A model generated the notes under the pieces. That model was not told the DNA's origin and did no database searches. It saw only the letters and a list, made by a program, of their open reading frames with translations. The position numbers were made by a program, and so were the translations under genes. A DNA stretch of 25,606 nt. Source: Bacillota bacterium. Its GTDB lineage: Bacteria > Bacillota > Bacilli > Bacillales_A > Planococcaceae. The stretch lies in contig JAEXYZ010000064.1 in the NCBI GenBank assembly GCA_023405135.1, forward strand, positions 1 through 25,606. The letters are read 5' to 3'. Of this stretch, positions 17,242 through 25,380 are shown piece after piece (positions within the stretch are counted from its first letter, which is position 1; every line of letters begins with the position of its first letter).

Positions 17242-18084
17242 TTATTGTTGATTCGTCATCTCTTCAATTTGTCGTCGCTGCTCAGCTAATAATGCCTCTA
17301 CTTGCTGCTTCTGTTCTTCTTCTTTTTCCTCTTGTATACGTTTCGCTTCTGCTATTTCATATTTTTTATAACCAATTCGTGCAATAACAATACTAACTTC
17401 ATATAAAATGAAGAGTGGAATTGCTATAAGTAAATTGGAAATAAGATCTGGCGGCGCTAGTAATACCGCTAATACAAATAATACAAAATACGAATATTTA
17501 CGGAATTTCACCATTAATTTTGGATTTAAAAGACCTATCCGTGCTAAAAATAGCGTTACTACCGGCAATTGAAAAATCAATCCAAATGGAACGACGAGTT
17601 TAAATAAGAAAGAGAAGTATTCATTTATACCAATTGTTTGCTGAATTTCAAGATCACTTGATAATTTCATCATGAAATTCATAACATTTGGAAACAAAAT
17701 GAAATAACCAAATGCTAGTCCACCAATAAACAATAAAAATGCATATGGAATATACTTTAACGTGGCTTTACGCTCAGTTTCATGTAGTCCTGGCGTAATA
17801 AATGCCCATAGCTGATATAGAATAATAGGAGACGTTATAATTAACGCAACAATAAAGGTTACCTCTAAATAAACCGTTAATGGATCACCTACGTTAAAGG
17901 CATTTAACGTTAGATGCTGCTCATGCTCCCCAGTATGTTGAATAAACTTTATAATTGGTTCTGCTACATAAAAGCTCCCCACTAATGCAAGAACAAAGAA
18001 AATCGCACAAATAAATAAACGTTTTCTTAACTCTTCTATATGTTCAATAACAGTGAGTTCTTTTGGATTCATAATAAGTGACAT
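17242..18084 (-). CDS. tatC: TatC, twin-arginine translocase receptor subunit
   Basis: This 280-aa membrane protein binds twin-arginine signal peptides and forms the Tat pore with TatA. Six transmembrane helices are visible. The N-terminal IEHIEELRKRLFIC is the usual start of TatC, and LYQLWAFITPGLHETERKA is the strongly conserved loop. About 40 residues of charged helix (from AEAKRIQEEKEEEQKQQV to the end) extend the normal length of about 245 aa, probably a cytoplasmic coiled coil. Start is ATG at 18084 or at 18072; AAGGA is better spaced for the second. It is eight bases or less after tatA, so the two form a minimal TatA-TatC system. Confidence 0.96.
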   Translation of the reverse strand: MSLIMNPKELTVIEHIEELRKRLFICAIFFVLALVGSFYVAEPIIKFIQHTGEHEQHLTLNAFNVGDPLTVYLEVTFIVALIITSPIILYQLWAFITPGLHETERKATLKYIPYAFLLFIGGLAFGYFILFPNVMNFMMKLSSDLEIQQTIGINEYFSFLFKLVVPFGLIFQLPVVTLFLARIGLLNPKLMVKFRKYSYFVLFVLAVLLAPPDLISNLLIAIPLFILYEVSIVIARIGYKKYEIAEAKRIQEEKEEEQKQQVEALLAEQRRQIEEMTNQQ

Positions 18085-18091
18085 CCTTAAC

Positions 18092-18313
18092 TTACTTGTT
18101 TTCTTTATCTTTATCTAAATCTTTATGTTCAATGACAGTTTTTTTAGTATCCTCATCATCGATTAATCCGCTTGTACCTTTTTTAAATTCGCGAAGTGTT
18201 GAACCTAAAGCCTTTCCTAGCTCAGGTAATTTTTTTGGTCCGAAAATTAATAAAGCAACAACACCAATAATAACTAGGCTTACTGGTCCAATGGCATTTA
18301 AATGCACAACCAT
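18092..18313 (-). CDS. tatA: TatA, twin-arginine translocase pore subunit
   Basis: A 73-aa protein with one N-terminal transmembrane helix (ISLV-like segment SLVIIGVVALLIFG), then the hinge FGPKKLPELGKALG and an acidic amphipathic tail. FGPKKLPE is diagnostic for TatA/TatE. Start: ATG at 18313, preceded by GAGGAGG; a frame extended upstream by ten codons has no support. It is cotranscribed with tatC. No tatB is seen, as expected for Bacillota, where TatA has both roles. Confidence 0.96.
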   Translation of the reverse strand: MVVHLNAIGPVSLVIIGVVALLIFGPKKLPELGKALGSTLREFKKGTSGLIDDEDTKKTVIEHKDLDKDKENK

Positions 18314-18370
18314 GATAGCCACCTCCTCTAATAATATGTACATTTTATCGTATCTTGTCGCAATTTGCTA

Positions 18371-18398
18371 ATTATATATTGTGAATTCTTTTCGTCAA
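18371..18398 (-). promoter_or_regulatory. Sigma-A promoter of tatA-tatC
   Basis: TTGACG (18393-18398) and TATAAT (18371-18376) with 16 bp between, starting inside the last codons of rex and ending about 60 bp before tatA. Good matches (5 and 6 of 6). Confidence 0.7.
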
Positions 18399-19027
18399 TC
18401 ACTATTTCGAATTAAATAGATTAACGCTTCTAATTCCACCGATAAATCAATATTCATTATTTTCATCGAATCGGGTACATTTAGTCGTACTGGAGTGAAG
18501 TTTAATATTCCTTTAGCCTCAATGGCAACCAAACGATCTGCCATCACTTGAGCAGAACGAGATGAAACAGTTAAAATGGCCATTTCCGCATTATATTCAT
18601 GATACATTTCTTCTAACCGATCCGGATGGTAAACTGGAATACCATTTACTACTTCACCATCATGAGGTGCTTTCGGGTCAAATGCTACAACAATTCTTGT
18701 ATTATGGTTCTTTTGAAAATTATATTTTAAAAATGCATTTCCTAAATTCCCTACACCTATTAATGCAACATTCGCTCCTTCATCCTGGTCTAATGTTTGT
18801 CTAAAAAATTCAAGCAAATAAAGAACATCATAACCATATCCCTTTTTACCAAGCGCTCCAAAATAGGAAAAATCCCTTCTAATCGTTGCAGAATCTATTT
18901 TCATTGCTTCACTAAGTTCCTGTGAAGATATTCTTCTTTTCCCTTCATTTGCGAAGTTTTGCAAAAAACGATAATAAAGAGGGAGTCTTTTTGTTGTTGC
19001 TTGTGGAATTTTTATCTCTTGTTTCAC
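18395..19027 (-). CDS. rex: Rex, NADH-sensing redox repressor
   Basis: This 210-aa regulator represses fermentation and respiration genes, and leaves DNA when the NADH/NAD ratio rises. An N-terminal winged helix (residues 1-75; SSQELSEAMKIDSATIRRDF is the recognition part) is followed by a Rossmann NADH-binding domain with GVGNLG at 91-96. The C-terminal helix ending LIYLIRNSD matches Rex. The start is GTG at 19027, after a GGGGTGG site. It ends next to the tatA promoter, and is divergent from ydiF. Length is normal. Confidence 0.96.
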   Translation of the reverse strand: MKQEIKIPQATTKRLPLYYRFLQNFANEGKRRISSQELSEAMKIDSATIRRDFSYFGALGKKGYGYDVLYLLEFFRQTLDQDEGANVALIGVGNLGNAFLKYNFQKNHNTRIVVAFDPKAPHDGEVVNGIPVYHPDRLEEMYHEYNAEMAILTVSSRSAQVMADRLVAIEAKGILNFTPVRLNVPDSMKIMNIDLSVELEALIYLIRNSD

Positions 19028-19048
19028 ACAACCACCCCTGTAATCAAA

Positions 19049-19063
19049 TGGAAATCGTTTTCA
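19049..19063 (-). promoter_or_regulatory. Possible catabolite-response element near the rex start
   Basis: On the minus strand, TGAAAACGATTTCC matches 13 of 14 positions of the CcpA consensus TGWAANCGNTNWCA. It lies immediately after the proposed -10 of rex, where binding would repress. Confidence 0.35.
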
Positions 19064-19091
19064 TCTTACTAAACAAGTACAAATAAGTAAA
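19063..19091 (-). promoter_or_regulatory. Possible promoter of rex
   Basis: TTTACT (19086-19091) and TAAGAT (19063-19068) are spaced 17 bp on the minus strand; each matches 4 of 6 consensus bases. It lies 36 bp before the GTG. Confidence 0.4.
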
Positions 19092-19153
19092 GCATCCGAT
19101 TGCGTACAATTTCACCATCCAGTACACTAATGATAGTGAACTGAGGTGTAAAA

Positions 19154-21100
19154 ATGATTGTATTACAAGTAAATCAATTATATAAATCTTTTGTGACAAA
19201 TGAAATTTTAAGTGGTGTAAAGCTAGAAGTTCAGCATCGAGATCGCGTTGCACTAGTTGGGCGTAACGGAGCAGGAAAATCCACATTACTTAAAATTATT
19301 GCTGGTCAAATGTCGTATGATTCTGGTGAAATTATTATCCCTAAAGATGTAAAAATAGGCTATTTAGAACAACATACTGGTTTAGAATCAACTTTGTCTA
19401 TTTGGGATGAAATGATGACTATATTTAATCCGTTACGGGAACAAGAAAAAAAATTACGTGACCTGGAACTTCGAATGGCCGATTCAACAGTTTATGAAAA
19501 TCAAGAATTGTATAACCGTATAATTGTGGAATACGATCAGTTACAGCATGATTTTAAAGATGCTGGTGGCTATCAATATGAAGCCGATACTCGTTCCGTT
19601 CTCCATGGAATGCAATTTTACCAAGACGATTATAACAAACCAATCGCTTCTTTATCAGGAGGACAACGCACTCGTTTAGCACTGGCTAAACTTCTTTTAA
19701 GTAAGCCTGATTTGCTTATTTTGGATGAGCCAACCAATCATTTAGATATCAAAACATTAAGCTGGCTTGAAAATTATTTAAAGGGTTATGATGGTGCAAT
19801 ATTAATCGTTTCTCATGACCGTTACTTTTTAGATCAAGTTGTTTCAATCGTGTATGAAGTATCAAGAACCCATGTAACAAAATACGTTGGAAACTACAGT
19901 GCTTATCTAGATGAAAAAGCAAAAAATTACGAACGCGATTTAAAAATGTATGAACGCCAGCAGGATGAAAAAGCAAAATTAGAGGCATTTATACAAAAAA
20001 ATATTGCCCGCGCCTCTACAACAAAAATGGCCCAAAGCCGTCGTAAAATGCTTGAACGTACAGAATGGATGGATTCACCTGATGGCAATGAACGTTCAGC
20101 TAATTTCGGCTTTACGATTGAACGTCAGAGCGGTAATGATGTACTTTCAATTGATGATTTAACAATCGGCTATAAAGGTAAAACTATTTCACAAAACATT
20201 TCAATGAGAATTTTCCGCGAAGATCGTATTGCTTTAGTTGGTCCAAATGGAGTTGGTAAATCTACTCTATTAAAGACCATTGTTAAAGATTTACCTATTC
20301 TATCCGGAGATATTCGTTATGGGGCAAATGTGCAAATTGGATATTACGATCAAGAGCAAGCGAAATTAACAGGGAATAAATCAGTGCTACAAGAACTTTG
20401 GGATGAATGGCCATTAATGAATGAAAAAGATATTCGTACGATACTTGGTCGCTTTTTATTTAGCGGTGATGATGTTTCGAAGCCTGTAAATTCATTATCA
20501 GGTGGAGAAAAGGCACGTTTAGCATTAGCCAAATTGATGATGCAAAAAGCAAATTTACTTGTGCTTGATGAGCCAACAAACCATCTTGATTTAGATAGTA
20601 AAGAAATATTGGAAAATGCACTTATCGATTATCCAGGAACATTACTATTCGTTTCCCATGATCGATATTTCATTAATCGAATTGCAACAAAAGTGATTGA
20701 ATTATCTAAGACAGGTTCTTTTGAATACTTAGGAGACTATGATTACTATTTGGAGAAAAAACAAGAGCTTGAGGAATTAGCACAAATGAAGGCTGCCTCT
20801 TCCCAAGTAGTTGAATTATCCACATCTTCAAAAACAGCAGCTACTTCTAAAATTGATAAAGATGCGAAAAAACGCGAACGCCAAATTCGACGAGCAATTG
20901 AAGAACTTGAAAAGAGAATGGCTGATTTGTCCGAGCAAATTGTTGTGATTGAAGAGAAACTTTGCGATCCGGAATTTTTCAAGGACCACGAAAAAGTAAT
21001 GCAGCTACAAACCGAGCTTAACTCAGCTAAGTCAGAACACGATGATATCGAAATACAATGGCTCGAGTTAAATGAAGAACTTGAAAGCTTAAATTTATAA
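19154..21100 (+). CDS. ydiF: ABC-F family ATPase (YdiF-like)
   Basis: A 648-aa soluble protein with two ABC ATPase domains and no membrane part; ABC-F proteins act on the ribosome in translation or antibiotic protection. Domain 1: Walker A GRNGAGKS at residues 36-43, signature LSGGQRTRLALAK, Walker B LLILDEPTNHLD. Domain 2: GPNGVGKS, LSGGEKARLALAK, LLVLDEPTNHLD. The inter-domain linker is a long charged helix pair, and a coiled coil ends the protein. ATG at 19154 has GAGGTG upstream. In B. subtilis its relative ydiF sits at this position, between the tsaD group and rex. I see no sign of antibiotic-resistance subfamily features. Confidence 0.95.
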   Translation: MIVLQVNQLYKSFVTNEILSGVKLEVQHRDRVALVGRNGAGKSTLLKIIAGQMSYDSGEIIIPKDVKIGYLEQHTGLESTLSIWDEMMTIFNPLREQEKKLRDLELRMADSTVYENQELYNRIIVEYDQLQHDFKDAGGYQYEADTRSVLHGMQFYQDDYNKPIASLSGGQRTRLALAKLLLSKPDLLILDEPTNHLDIKTLSWLENYLKGYDGAILIVSHDRYFLDQVVSIVYEVSRTHVTKYVGNYSAYLDEKAKNYERDLKMYERQQDEKAKLEAFIQKNIARASTTKMAQSRRKMLERTEWMDSPDGNERSANFGFTIERQSGNDVLSIDDLTIGYKGKTISQNISMRIFREDRIALVGPNGVGKSTLLKTIVKDLPILSGDIRYGANVQIGYYDQEQAKLTGNKSVLQELWDEWPLMNEKDIRTILGRFLFSGDDVSKPVNSLSGGEKARLALAKLMMQKANLLVLDEPTNHLDLDSKEILENALIDYPGTLLFVSHDRYFINRIATKVIELSKTGSFEYLGDYDYYLEKKQELEELAQMKAASSQVVELSTSSKTAATSKIDKDAKKRERQIRRAIEELEKRMADLSEQIVVIEEKLCDPEFFKDHEKVMQLQTELNSAKSEHDDIEIQWLELNEELESLNL

Positions 21101-21109
21101 TATAGAACA

Positions 21110-21147
21110 AGGGGGTGCCGTAATAATTTTGGGCATCCCCTCTTTTT
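21110..21147 (+). terminator. Terminator after ydiF
   Basis: Stem AGGGGGTGCC/GGGCATCCCCT with one bulge and a T-run TCTTTTT, starting ten bases past the stop codon. Confidence 0.88.
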
Positions 21148-21401
21148 GCTTTGTAAATAATTAATTAATTCTGTGGTGGACAAGTCCATCTTAGTTGAAT
21201 TTTATTTGTACCGAAAGTGAAGCGTTAAGTACAATGTTGACGTCTTAAAATGGCTTTTCAGACGCCTTAAAGTATCCAAATACCTAACTTTACGTCAGTT
21301 ATTCGCCACATAGATGTGTAGTCGTAATACTATTTTAATCAACTATATTATTCTCAACTATCTTACATATATCTTGGTCAATAGACAAATTTCGATAAAA
21401 T

Positions 21402-21626
21402 ATTTCCACATTTTTATACACATCATCATATTAGTCATATCAACATATCAACACACTTTTCCACATTATCCACAAAATCATTTCGAATTGTTCACACCTT
21501 TTTGTGTAAAAGCTAACACAACATATAGGTTTACCACAAGTTACCCACAACTTATCCACAATTTGTGCATAAGTACGGATGTTCGCCTTGACAATCCACT
21601 GAAAATATTGTTAAACCTGTGGATAA
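21402..21626. other. DnaA-box cluster in the ydiF-tsaD spacer
   Basis: Perfect DnaA boxes TTATCCACA are at 21466-21474 and 21552-21560 on plus and 21618-21626 on minus. One-mismatch boxes are at 21457-21465 (TTTTCCACA), 21541-21549 (TTACCCACA) and 21564-21572 (minus, TTATGCACA). Two-mismatch sites are at 21402-21410, 21488-21496, 21503-21511 and 21530-21538. Six boxes with at most one mismatch in 170 bp, in a gene-free strip, is far above chance. The function could be DnaA titration; I recall that the same gcp-ydiF spacer in B. subtilis holds one of the known DnaA-box clusters. No AT-rich unwinding element typical of an origin was recognised. The remaining spacer (21148-21401 and 21627-21716) shows nothing I can name. 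Confidence 0.88.
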
Positions 21627-21716
21627 GTTTTCAGAAAAATTATACAAAAATTAAATTGATAAATAACTGAAGAAGTATTTGCGTAAAATAAGGAAAAAGC
21701 TGCTTTTCATTTCCAT

Positions 21717-21747
21717 AAAAAAACTGTCTCCAACTAATTGAAGACAG
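21717..21747 (-). terminator. Terminator after tsaD
   Basis: On the minus strand CTGTCTTCAA, a 4-base loop and TTGGAGACAG (one G-T pair) are followed by seven T. It ends the tsaE-tsaB-rimI-tsaD operon. Confidence 0.92.
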
Positions 21748-21756
21748 CAACTATTT

Positions 21757-22770
21757 CTATATCCAACTTTTTAATTCTTTACCTGGTAGTCCATTCATAG
21801 ATAAGTCTCCACGAACACCTGCATCATACATATAGGTAGCAGCGGCACCTATCATAGCAGCATTATCTGTACAAAGCTTTAACGGTGGTACTGTAAATGG
21901 AATATTTTCCTCTTTAAAAGCTTGTTCTAAGCTTGTTCTCAAACCTTTATTGGCAGATACCCCACCAGCTGCTATAACTTGTCTTACTTGAAATTCCCGT
22001 GCTGCTCTGACGGTTTTTGTCGTCAATACTTCCACGACACTCTCTTGAAAACCTTTCGCTACATGTTCTGGAATTATTTCTTCTCCTCGTTGATCCATAT
22101 TGTGCTTATAATTAATCACTGCCGATTTTAATCCACTAAAACTAAAATCATAGGAATCATCAAGCCATGCACGAGGAAATTCAACAGCCTGATCCGATTC
22201 ATGTGCCATTCGGTCAATATGAGGACCACCTGGATACGGCATGTTTAAAACACGTGCTACTTTATCATATGCTTCACCAGCGGCATCATCTCGCGTTTCT
22301 CCAATGACTTCAAAACTACCATGTTCTTTCATTAATACTAATTCCGTATGTCCTCCAGAAACAACTAATGCTAATAAAGGAAATTGCATTGGTTGTACAA
22401 GAGCATTTGCATAAATATGTCCTGCTATATGGTGCACCCCAATGATTGGTAAACCATGGGCAAAGGCAAATGCTTTAGCTGCATTAATACCTATTAACAA
22501 CGCACCAACTAATCCAGGACCTTCCGTAACCGCTACTGCAGTTAAATCTGCTGGCTCCATATTGGCCTTTTGCAGTGCTTCTTCAATTACTATTGTAATT
22601 TGTTCCACATGATGACGTGATGCAATCTCTGGTACTACACCCCCAAATCTTTTTTGACTTTCAATTTGAGATGCGACAACATTTGAAATAATTTCTGAGC
22701 CATTTCGAATAATAGCAGCTGCTGTTTCATCACAGCTCGTCTCAATTGCTAATATAATACGATCATTCAT
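21757..22770 (-). CDS. tsaD: TsaD, tRNA t6A threonylcarbamoyl transferase
   Basis: This 337-aa enzyme transfers the threonylcarbamoyl group to A37 of ANN-decoding tRNAs, with TsaB and TsaE. It has the ASKHA fold: LAIETSCDETAAAI at residues 7-20, the metal-binding HxxxH at H114 and H118 in GVHHIAGHIY, VSGGHTELVLM and a late AAGGVSANKGLR. The ATG overlaps the rimI end by eight bases. Formerly called gcp or ydiE. Length is normal, and it is last in its operon, before a strong terminator. Confidence 0.98.
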   Translation of the reverse strand: MNDRIILAIETSCDETAAAIIRNGSEIISNVVASQIESQKRFGGVVPEIASRHHVEQITIVIEEALQKANMEPADLTAVAVTEGPGLVGALLIGINAAKAFAFAHGLPIIGVHHIAGHIYANALVQPMQFPLLALVVSGGHTELVLMKEHGSFEVIGETRDDAAGEAYDKVARVLNMPYPGGPHIDRMAHESDQAVEFPRAWLDDSYDFSFSGLKSAVINYKHNMDQRGEEIIPEHVAKGFQESVVEVLTTKTVRAAREFQVRQVIAAGGVSANKGLRTSLEQAFKEENIPFTVPPLKLCTDNAAMIGAAATYMYDAGVRGDLSMNGLPGKELKSWI

Positions 22771-23212
22771 TTAAGTTCACCCACATTACAAGAGCATCCT
22801 CTTGATTATCTTTATAATATCCTTTCCTTATACCGCCCTCTTGGAAACCTAGTTTGCGGTAAAGGTTTTTTGCCACTATATTTGATACACGCACTTCTAA
22901 ACTCATGACATCTGCCCCATGCTTTCGCGCGATGTTCATTGCTTCACGCATTAAACCTTCTCCAATTTTTTGACCCCGAGCAGTTTCTGTTACAGCGACA
23001 TTTGTAATTTGTGCCGAATCAATAACAAGCCACATACCACAAAATCCAATAATATTACCGTTATCATCTTCAGCTACAACATAGTAAGCAAAATTATTCT
23101 CTCTCATTTCATAATGAAAGGAATCGAGCGTCCACGGTGTTGGAAATGAGGCAACTTCAATAGCATGAACTGCCTCTACATCATCTGGCGTCATTCTCCG
23201 ATAAAGTACCAT
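22763..23212 (-). CDS. rimI: RimI, ribosomal-protein-alanine N-acetyltransferase
   Basis: A 149-aa GNAT acetyltransferase that acetylates the N-terminal alanine of ribosomal protein bS18. The acetyl-CoA site is the RGQKIGEGLM segment (about 84-93), with LEVRVSNIVAKNLYRKLGF after it and GIRKGYYKDNQEDALVMW at the end. ATG at 23212 is separated by one base from the tsaB stop, with AAAGGA upstream in the tsaB tail. It overlaps tsaD. This order matches ydiD in B. subtilis. Confidence 0.94.
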   Translation of the reverse strand: MVLYRRMTPDDVEAVHAIEVASFPTPWTLDSFHYEMRENNFAYYVVAEDDNGNIIGFCGMWLVIDSAQITNVAVTETARGQKIGEGLMREAMNIARKHGADVMSLEVRVSNIVAKNLYRKLGFQEGGIRKGYYKDNQEDALVMWVNLNE

Positions 23213-23213
23213 A

Positions 23214-23918
23214 TCATTGATTTCCTTTCTTTTGTTCCTTTACCCAATTTGCCTCTGCCTGCGCAATTCGATGATATTTTGGAACAAAAGTATGCACTTC
23301 ATCATGGCTTAGTAACGGTTGTTCTACAGCTAACTCAATTAACTTTGATGCTCTAGGCAACTGAAGAGAAGCTGGAGCAAAAAATGCATTGTCTCCTAAA
23401 TAATCTACTATTTTTTCTTTAAAGTTTACTACATCGATTCCTACAAACATTACCCGTTCATTCATTTTCTTTAATTGTGTTAATATCGCTTCAATAGAAT
23501 CGTGATGCTCTTCAATTACAGTTTCTAAATTTTTTCCATGATATGCAGCTGCATATACATTTTGTCTGCGGGCATCAAATAAGGAGCAAATTATTCCGTT
23601 AAATAGTTCAGCATTGGCAGCAAGTACTTTTAGACTTGAGATTCCTACTAAAGGCTTTTTTAAAGTCCAAGCAAGTGTTTTCGCTACTGTAACGCCAATT
23701 CTAATACCAGTATAGGAACCTGGCCCTTCTGATACTGCAATGGCATCGATTTCAGCTGATTTTATATTCACTTTCTTTAAAAGCTCCTCAATCGTTGGCA
23801 TTGCTGTTAAAGAATGCGTTAATTTTAAATTTTGTACTACTTCTGCGAGTACTTGTCCATCTTTTACTACTGCAACCGACAATGGCGAATTTGAAGTTTC
23901 TATCCCTAACCAAATCAT
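23214..23918 (-). CDS. tsaB: TsaB, t6A complex partner of TsaD
   Basis: A 234-aa ASKHA-like pseudoenzyme that dimerises with TsaD for tRNA t6A synthesis. LGIETSNSPLSVAVV at the start and VSEGPGSYTGIRIGVTVAKT near residue 65 are characteristic; it lacks the HxxxH metal site of TsaD. ATG at 23918 lies directly after the tsaE stop, so the two are translationally coupled. A weaker C-terminal domain is normal for this family. Confidence 0.96.
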   Translation of the reverse strand: MIWLGIETSNSPLSVAVVKDGQVLAEVVQNLKLTHSLTAMPTIEELLKKVNIKSAEIDAIAVSEGPGSYTGIRIGVTVAKTLAWTLKKPLVGISSLKVLAANAELFNGIICSLFDARRQNVYAAAYHGKNLETVIEEHHDSIEAILTQLKKMNERVMFVGIDVVNFKEKIVDYLGDNAFFAPASLQLPRASKLIELAVEQPLLSHDEVHTFVPKYHRIAQAEANWVKEQKKGNQ

Positions 23919-24368
23919 TTAAAATAACTCCTCACACAATCGTTCATAACGTTTCCCGATTGGTTTTAATACAAATTTTCTTTTATTATCATCAATACGA
24001 TAAATTTCAATCGCTAATCGTTCTTCAGGCAAATCTTCTTCAATTAAATGTGCCCATTCTACAACTGTAACTGCATCACCATAAAAGATTTCATCCCAAC
24101 CAAGATCCTCATCAGTATCAGATAGACGATAAACATCCAGATGATTAAGTGGTAGCCTACCCTCATACTGCTTCATAATTGTAAAAGTAGGGCTATTTAC
24201 TGTTCTTGTAATCCCTAAAGCTTTTGCCAATGCCTGTGTAAATGTCGTTTTACCTGCACCAAGATCCCCTTCTAAAGTAATCGTATCCTGTGGCTCAAGT
24301 AAATCAGCTATATTTTTTGCGAAGCTTCGTGTTTCTTCTAAGGACGTTATTTCTTTTTCAAATTTCAT
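23919..24368 (-). CDS. tsaE: TsaE, ATPase of the t6A pathway
   Basis: A 149-aa P-loop ATPase needed for turnover of TsaD-TsaB in t6A formation. The Walker A motif is GDLGAGKTTF near residues 34-43, followed by VNSPTFTIMKQY and HLDVYRL, which are typical. ATG at 24368 has an AGGATAAGAAG upstream stretch. First gene of the operon; a promoter is seen about 35-60 bp upstream. Formerly ydiB. Confidence 0.96.
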   Translation of the reverse strand: MKFEKEITSLEETRSFAKNIADLLEPQDTITLEGDLGAGKTTFTQALAKALGITRTVNSPTFTIMKQYEGRLPLNHLDVYRLSDTDEDLGWDEIFYGDAVTVVEWAHLIEEDLPEERLAIEIYRIDDNKRKFVLKPIGKRYERLCEELF

Positions 24369-24401
24369 TTCTTCTTATCCTCTCACAATCACATTACCTT
24401 A

Positions 24402-24430
24402 AGTTTACCTAAACAATGTTAAATGTTCAA
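24402..24430 (-). promoter_or_regulatory. Possible promoter of the tsaE operon
   Basis: TTGAAC (24425-24430) and TAAACT (24402-24407) are spaced 17 bp on the minus strand. Each matches 4 of 6 consensus bases. Confidence 0.45.
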
Positions 24431-24450
24431 AGTGTATTACTTAATCTGAA

Positions 24451-24491
24451 TAAAATAAAGCACATCTCTTTATAATGCTTCAGAGATGTGC
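24451..24491 (-). terminator. Terminator after the small membrane protein gene
   Basis: Minus-strand stem GCACATCTCT/AGAGATGTGC, perfect over 10 bp, followed by TTTATTTTATT. It separates this gene from tsaE. Confidence 0.9.
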
Positions 24492-24504
24492 CAATTCCCA
24501 ATCT

Positions 24505-24858
24505 CTAACGTGTAGAATAGCCACGTTTTTCGTATATTTTTTTATCAATTAATTTATCATCCTTAAAATGAATTTCATACCCTTGCGTCATTAAGATTTC
24601 ATCTTTCCATTGAAATACATTGTCAGAAACCTGCTCTCCCCCTCCCTTTGCTATTTTAACAACGTCCATGTATGACATTCCATGTTTAAGTTGTGCGAAT
24701 TCTTCTTCATTCATATATTTTTGCCAATAATAAGCATTAGTATCTTCAATATTGTGAATCTTGTTAACTTCATAGAAATGCTGATAAATTAAGACGATGA
24801 TCGCAGCTATAACTATAAAAATAAGGGCTAATATGTTTCTCCGATATCGTTTTTTCAA
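24505..24858 (-). CDS. Small membrane-anchored protein, SmpA/BLIP-like fold
   Basis: About 117 aa, unnamed. A basic N-terminus is followed by one transmembrane segment (ILALIFIVIAAIIVLIYQHF), then an outer domain. LKHGMSYMDVVKI with GGGE, a W and two short strands resemble the small SmpA/OmlA/BLIP-type repeat fold, in which GMs-x-dV is the helix entry. No lipobox cysteine is present. The start is TTG at 24858 with GAGGTG eight bases upstream; an ATG at 24915 has no ribosome site. Function unknown. It has its own terminator, and the gene between it and tRNA-Asp is absent. Confidence 0.75.
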   Translation of the reverse strand: MKKRYRRNILALIFIVIAAIIVLIYQHFYEVNKIHNIEDTNAYYWQKYMNEEEFAQLKHGMSYMDVVKIAKGGGEQVSDNVFQWKDEILMTQGYEIHFKDDKLIDKKIYEKRGYSTR

Positions 24859-25020
24859 AAGAATCACCTCTAAAAATGACATACTACCACTATATTTATG
24901 TAGACTTATAATCATGTGACTTTACTCTTTCTTCGATATTTTATAATTGAGGTGATTTCGAATAGATATTGAGGAGTTTTTAGAAGCAATTTTGTAGGAT
25001 TTTACATAAAAGGGTTAATT

Positions 25021-25066
25021 AAAAAATCAAAAAAGTCCTTATAAAGACTATGCTTTATAAGGACTT
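25021..25066 (-). terminator. Terminator after tRNA-Asp
   Basis: Minus-strand stem AAGTCCTTATAAAG/CTTTATAAGGACTT, perfect over 14 bp with a six-base loop, followed by TTTTTTGATTTTTT. Located 14 bp after the tRNA. Confidence 0.93.
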
Positions 25067-25079
25067 ATATTTATTAGTA

Positions 25080-25155
25080 TGGCGGTCCCGACCGGGATCG
25101 AACCGGCGATCTCCTGCGTGACAGGCAGGCATGTTAACCGCTACACCACGGGACC
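25080..25155 (-). tRNA. trnD: tRNA-Asp (anticodon GTC)
   Basis: A 76-nt tRNA with encoded CCA. Acceptor arm GGTCCCG/CGGGACC closes; the D-arm is GTGTAGCGGTTAAC, the anticodon stem CCTGC/GCAGG holds CTGTCAC with anticodon GTC, and the T-arm is CCGGTTCGATCCCGG. A single-gene unit with its own promoter and terminator. It is not followed by ribosomal RNA in the window. Confidence 0.98.
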
Positions 25156-25175
25156 ACGTCTATCAGACATCTAAT

Positions 25176-25204
25176 AATATATCATTTTTTAGATGATTTT
25201 ACAA
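25176..25204 (-). promoter_or_regulatory. Promoter of tRNA-Asp
   Basis: TTGTAA (25199-25204) and TATATT (25176-25181) with 17 bp between, about 20 bp before the tRNA. Confidence 0.65.
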
Positions 25205-25285
25205 TATTTTAATCAAACAAAAATACTTTTTTGTAAAGTTGTTTATAAGTAATTGCTGCTGCTTTGAAATTTCAATATTACAGGT

Positions 25286-25313
25286 GTGCTCACGTACTTT
25301 GTACGCTGCGCTC
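25286..25313. repeat. GC-rich hairpin in the AT-rich tRNA upstream region
   Basis: GTGCTCACGTAC, loop TTT, GTACGCTGCGCTC: a good hairpin with a perfect CGTAC-TTT-GTACG core. It sits in a GC-rich patch (about 25280-25360) in an otherwise AT-rich spacer. It resembles a unit of a dispersed repeat, but no second copy is in the window. Confidence 0.5.
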
Positions 25314-25380
25314 TGCTCTTCCTTGATTTCTTAGACTCCTCGGTTCTCGCGTTTCTCGATTCATTTTTATTTATAATTTC

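Noticed and set aside
18378..18400. Rex-box-like TTGTGAA half-site in the tat promoter
   Set aside because: Only one half resembles the consensus; the other half (TTCGTCAA) has mismatches and wrong spacing.
21314..21670. 118-aa open frame over the DnaA-box cluster
   Set aside because: No ribosome site, low-complexity Ile/Tyr/Asn/Thr translation; the box cluster explains the sequence better.
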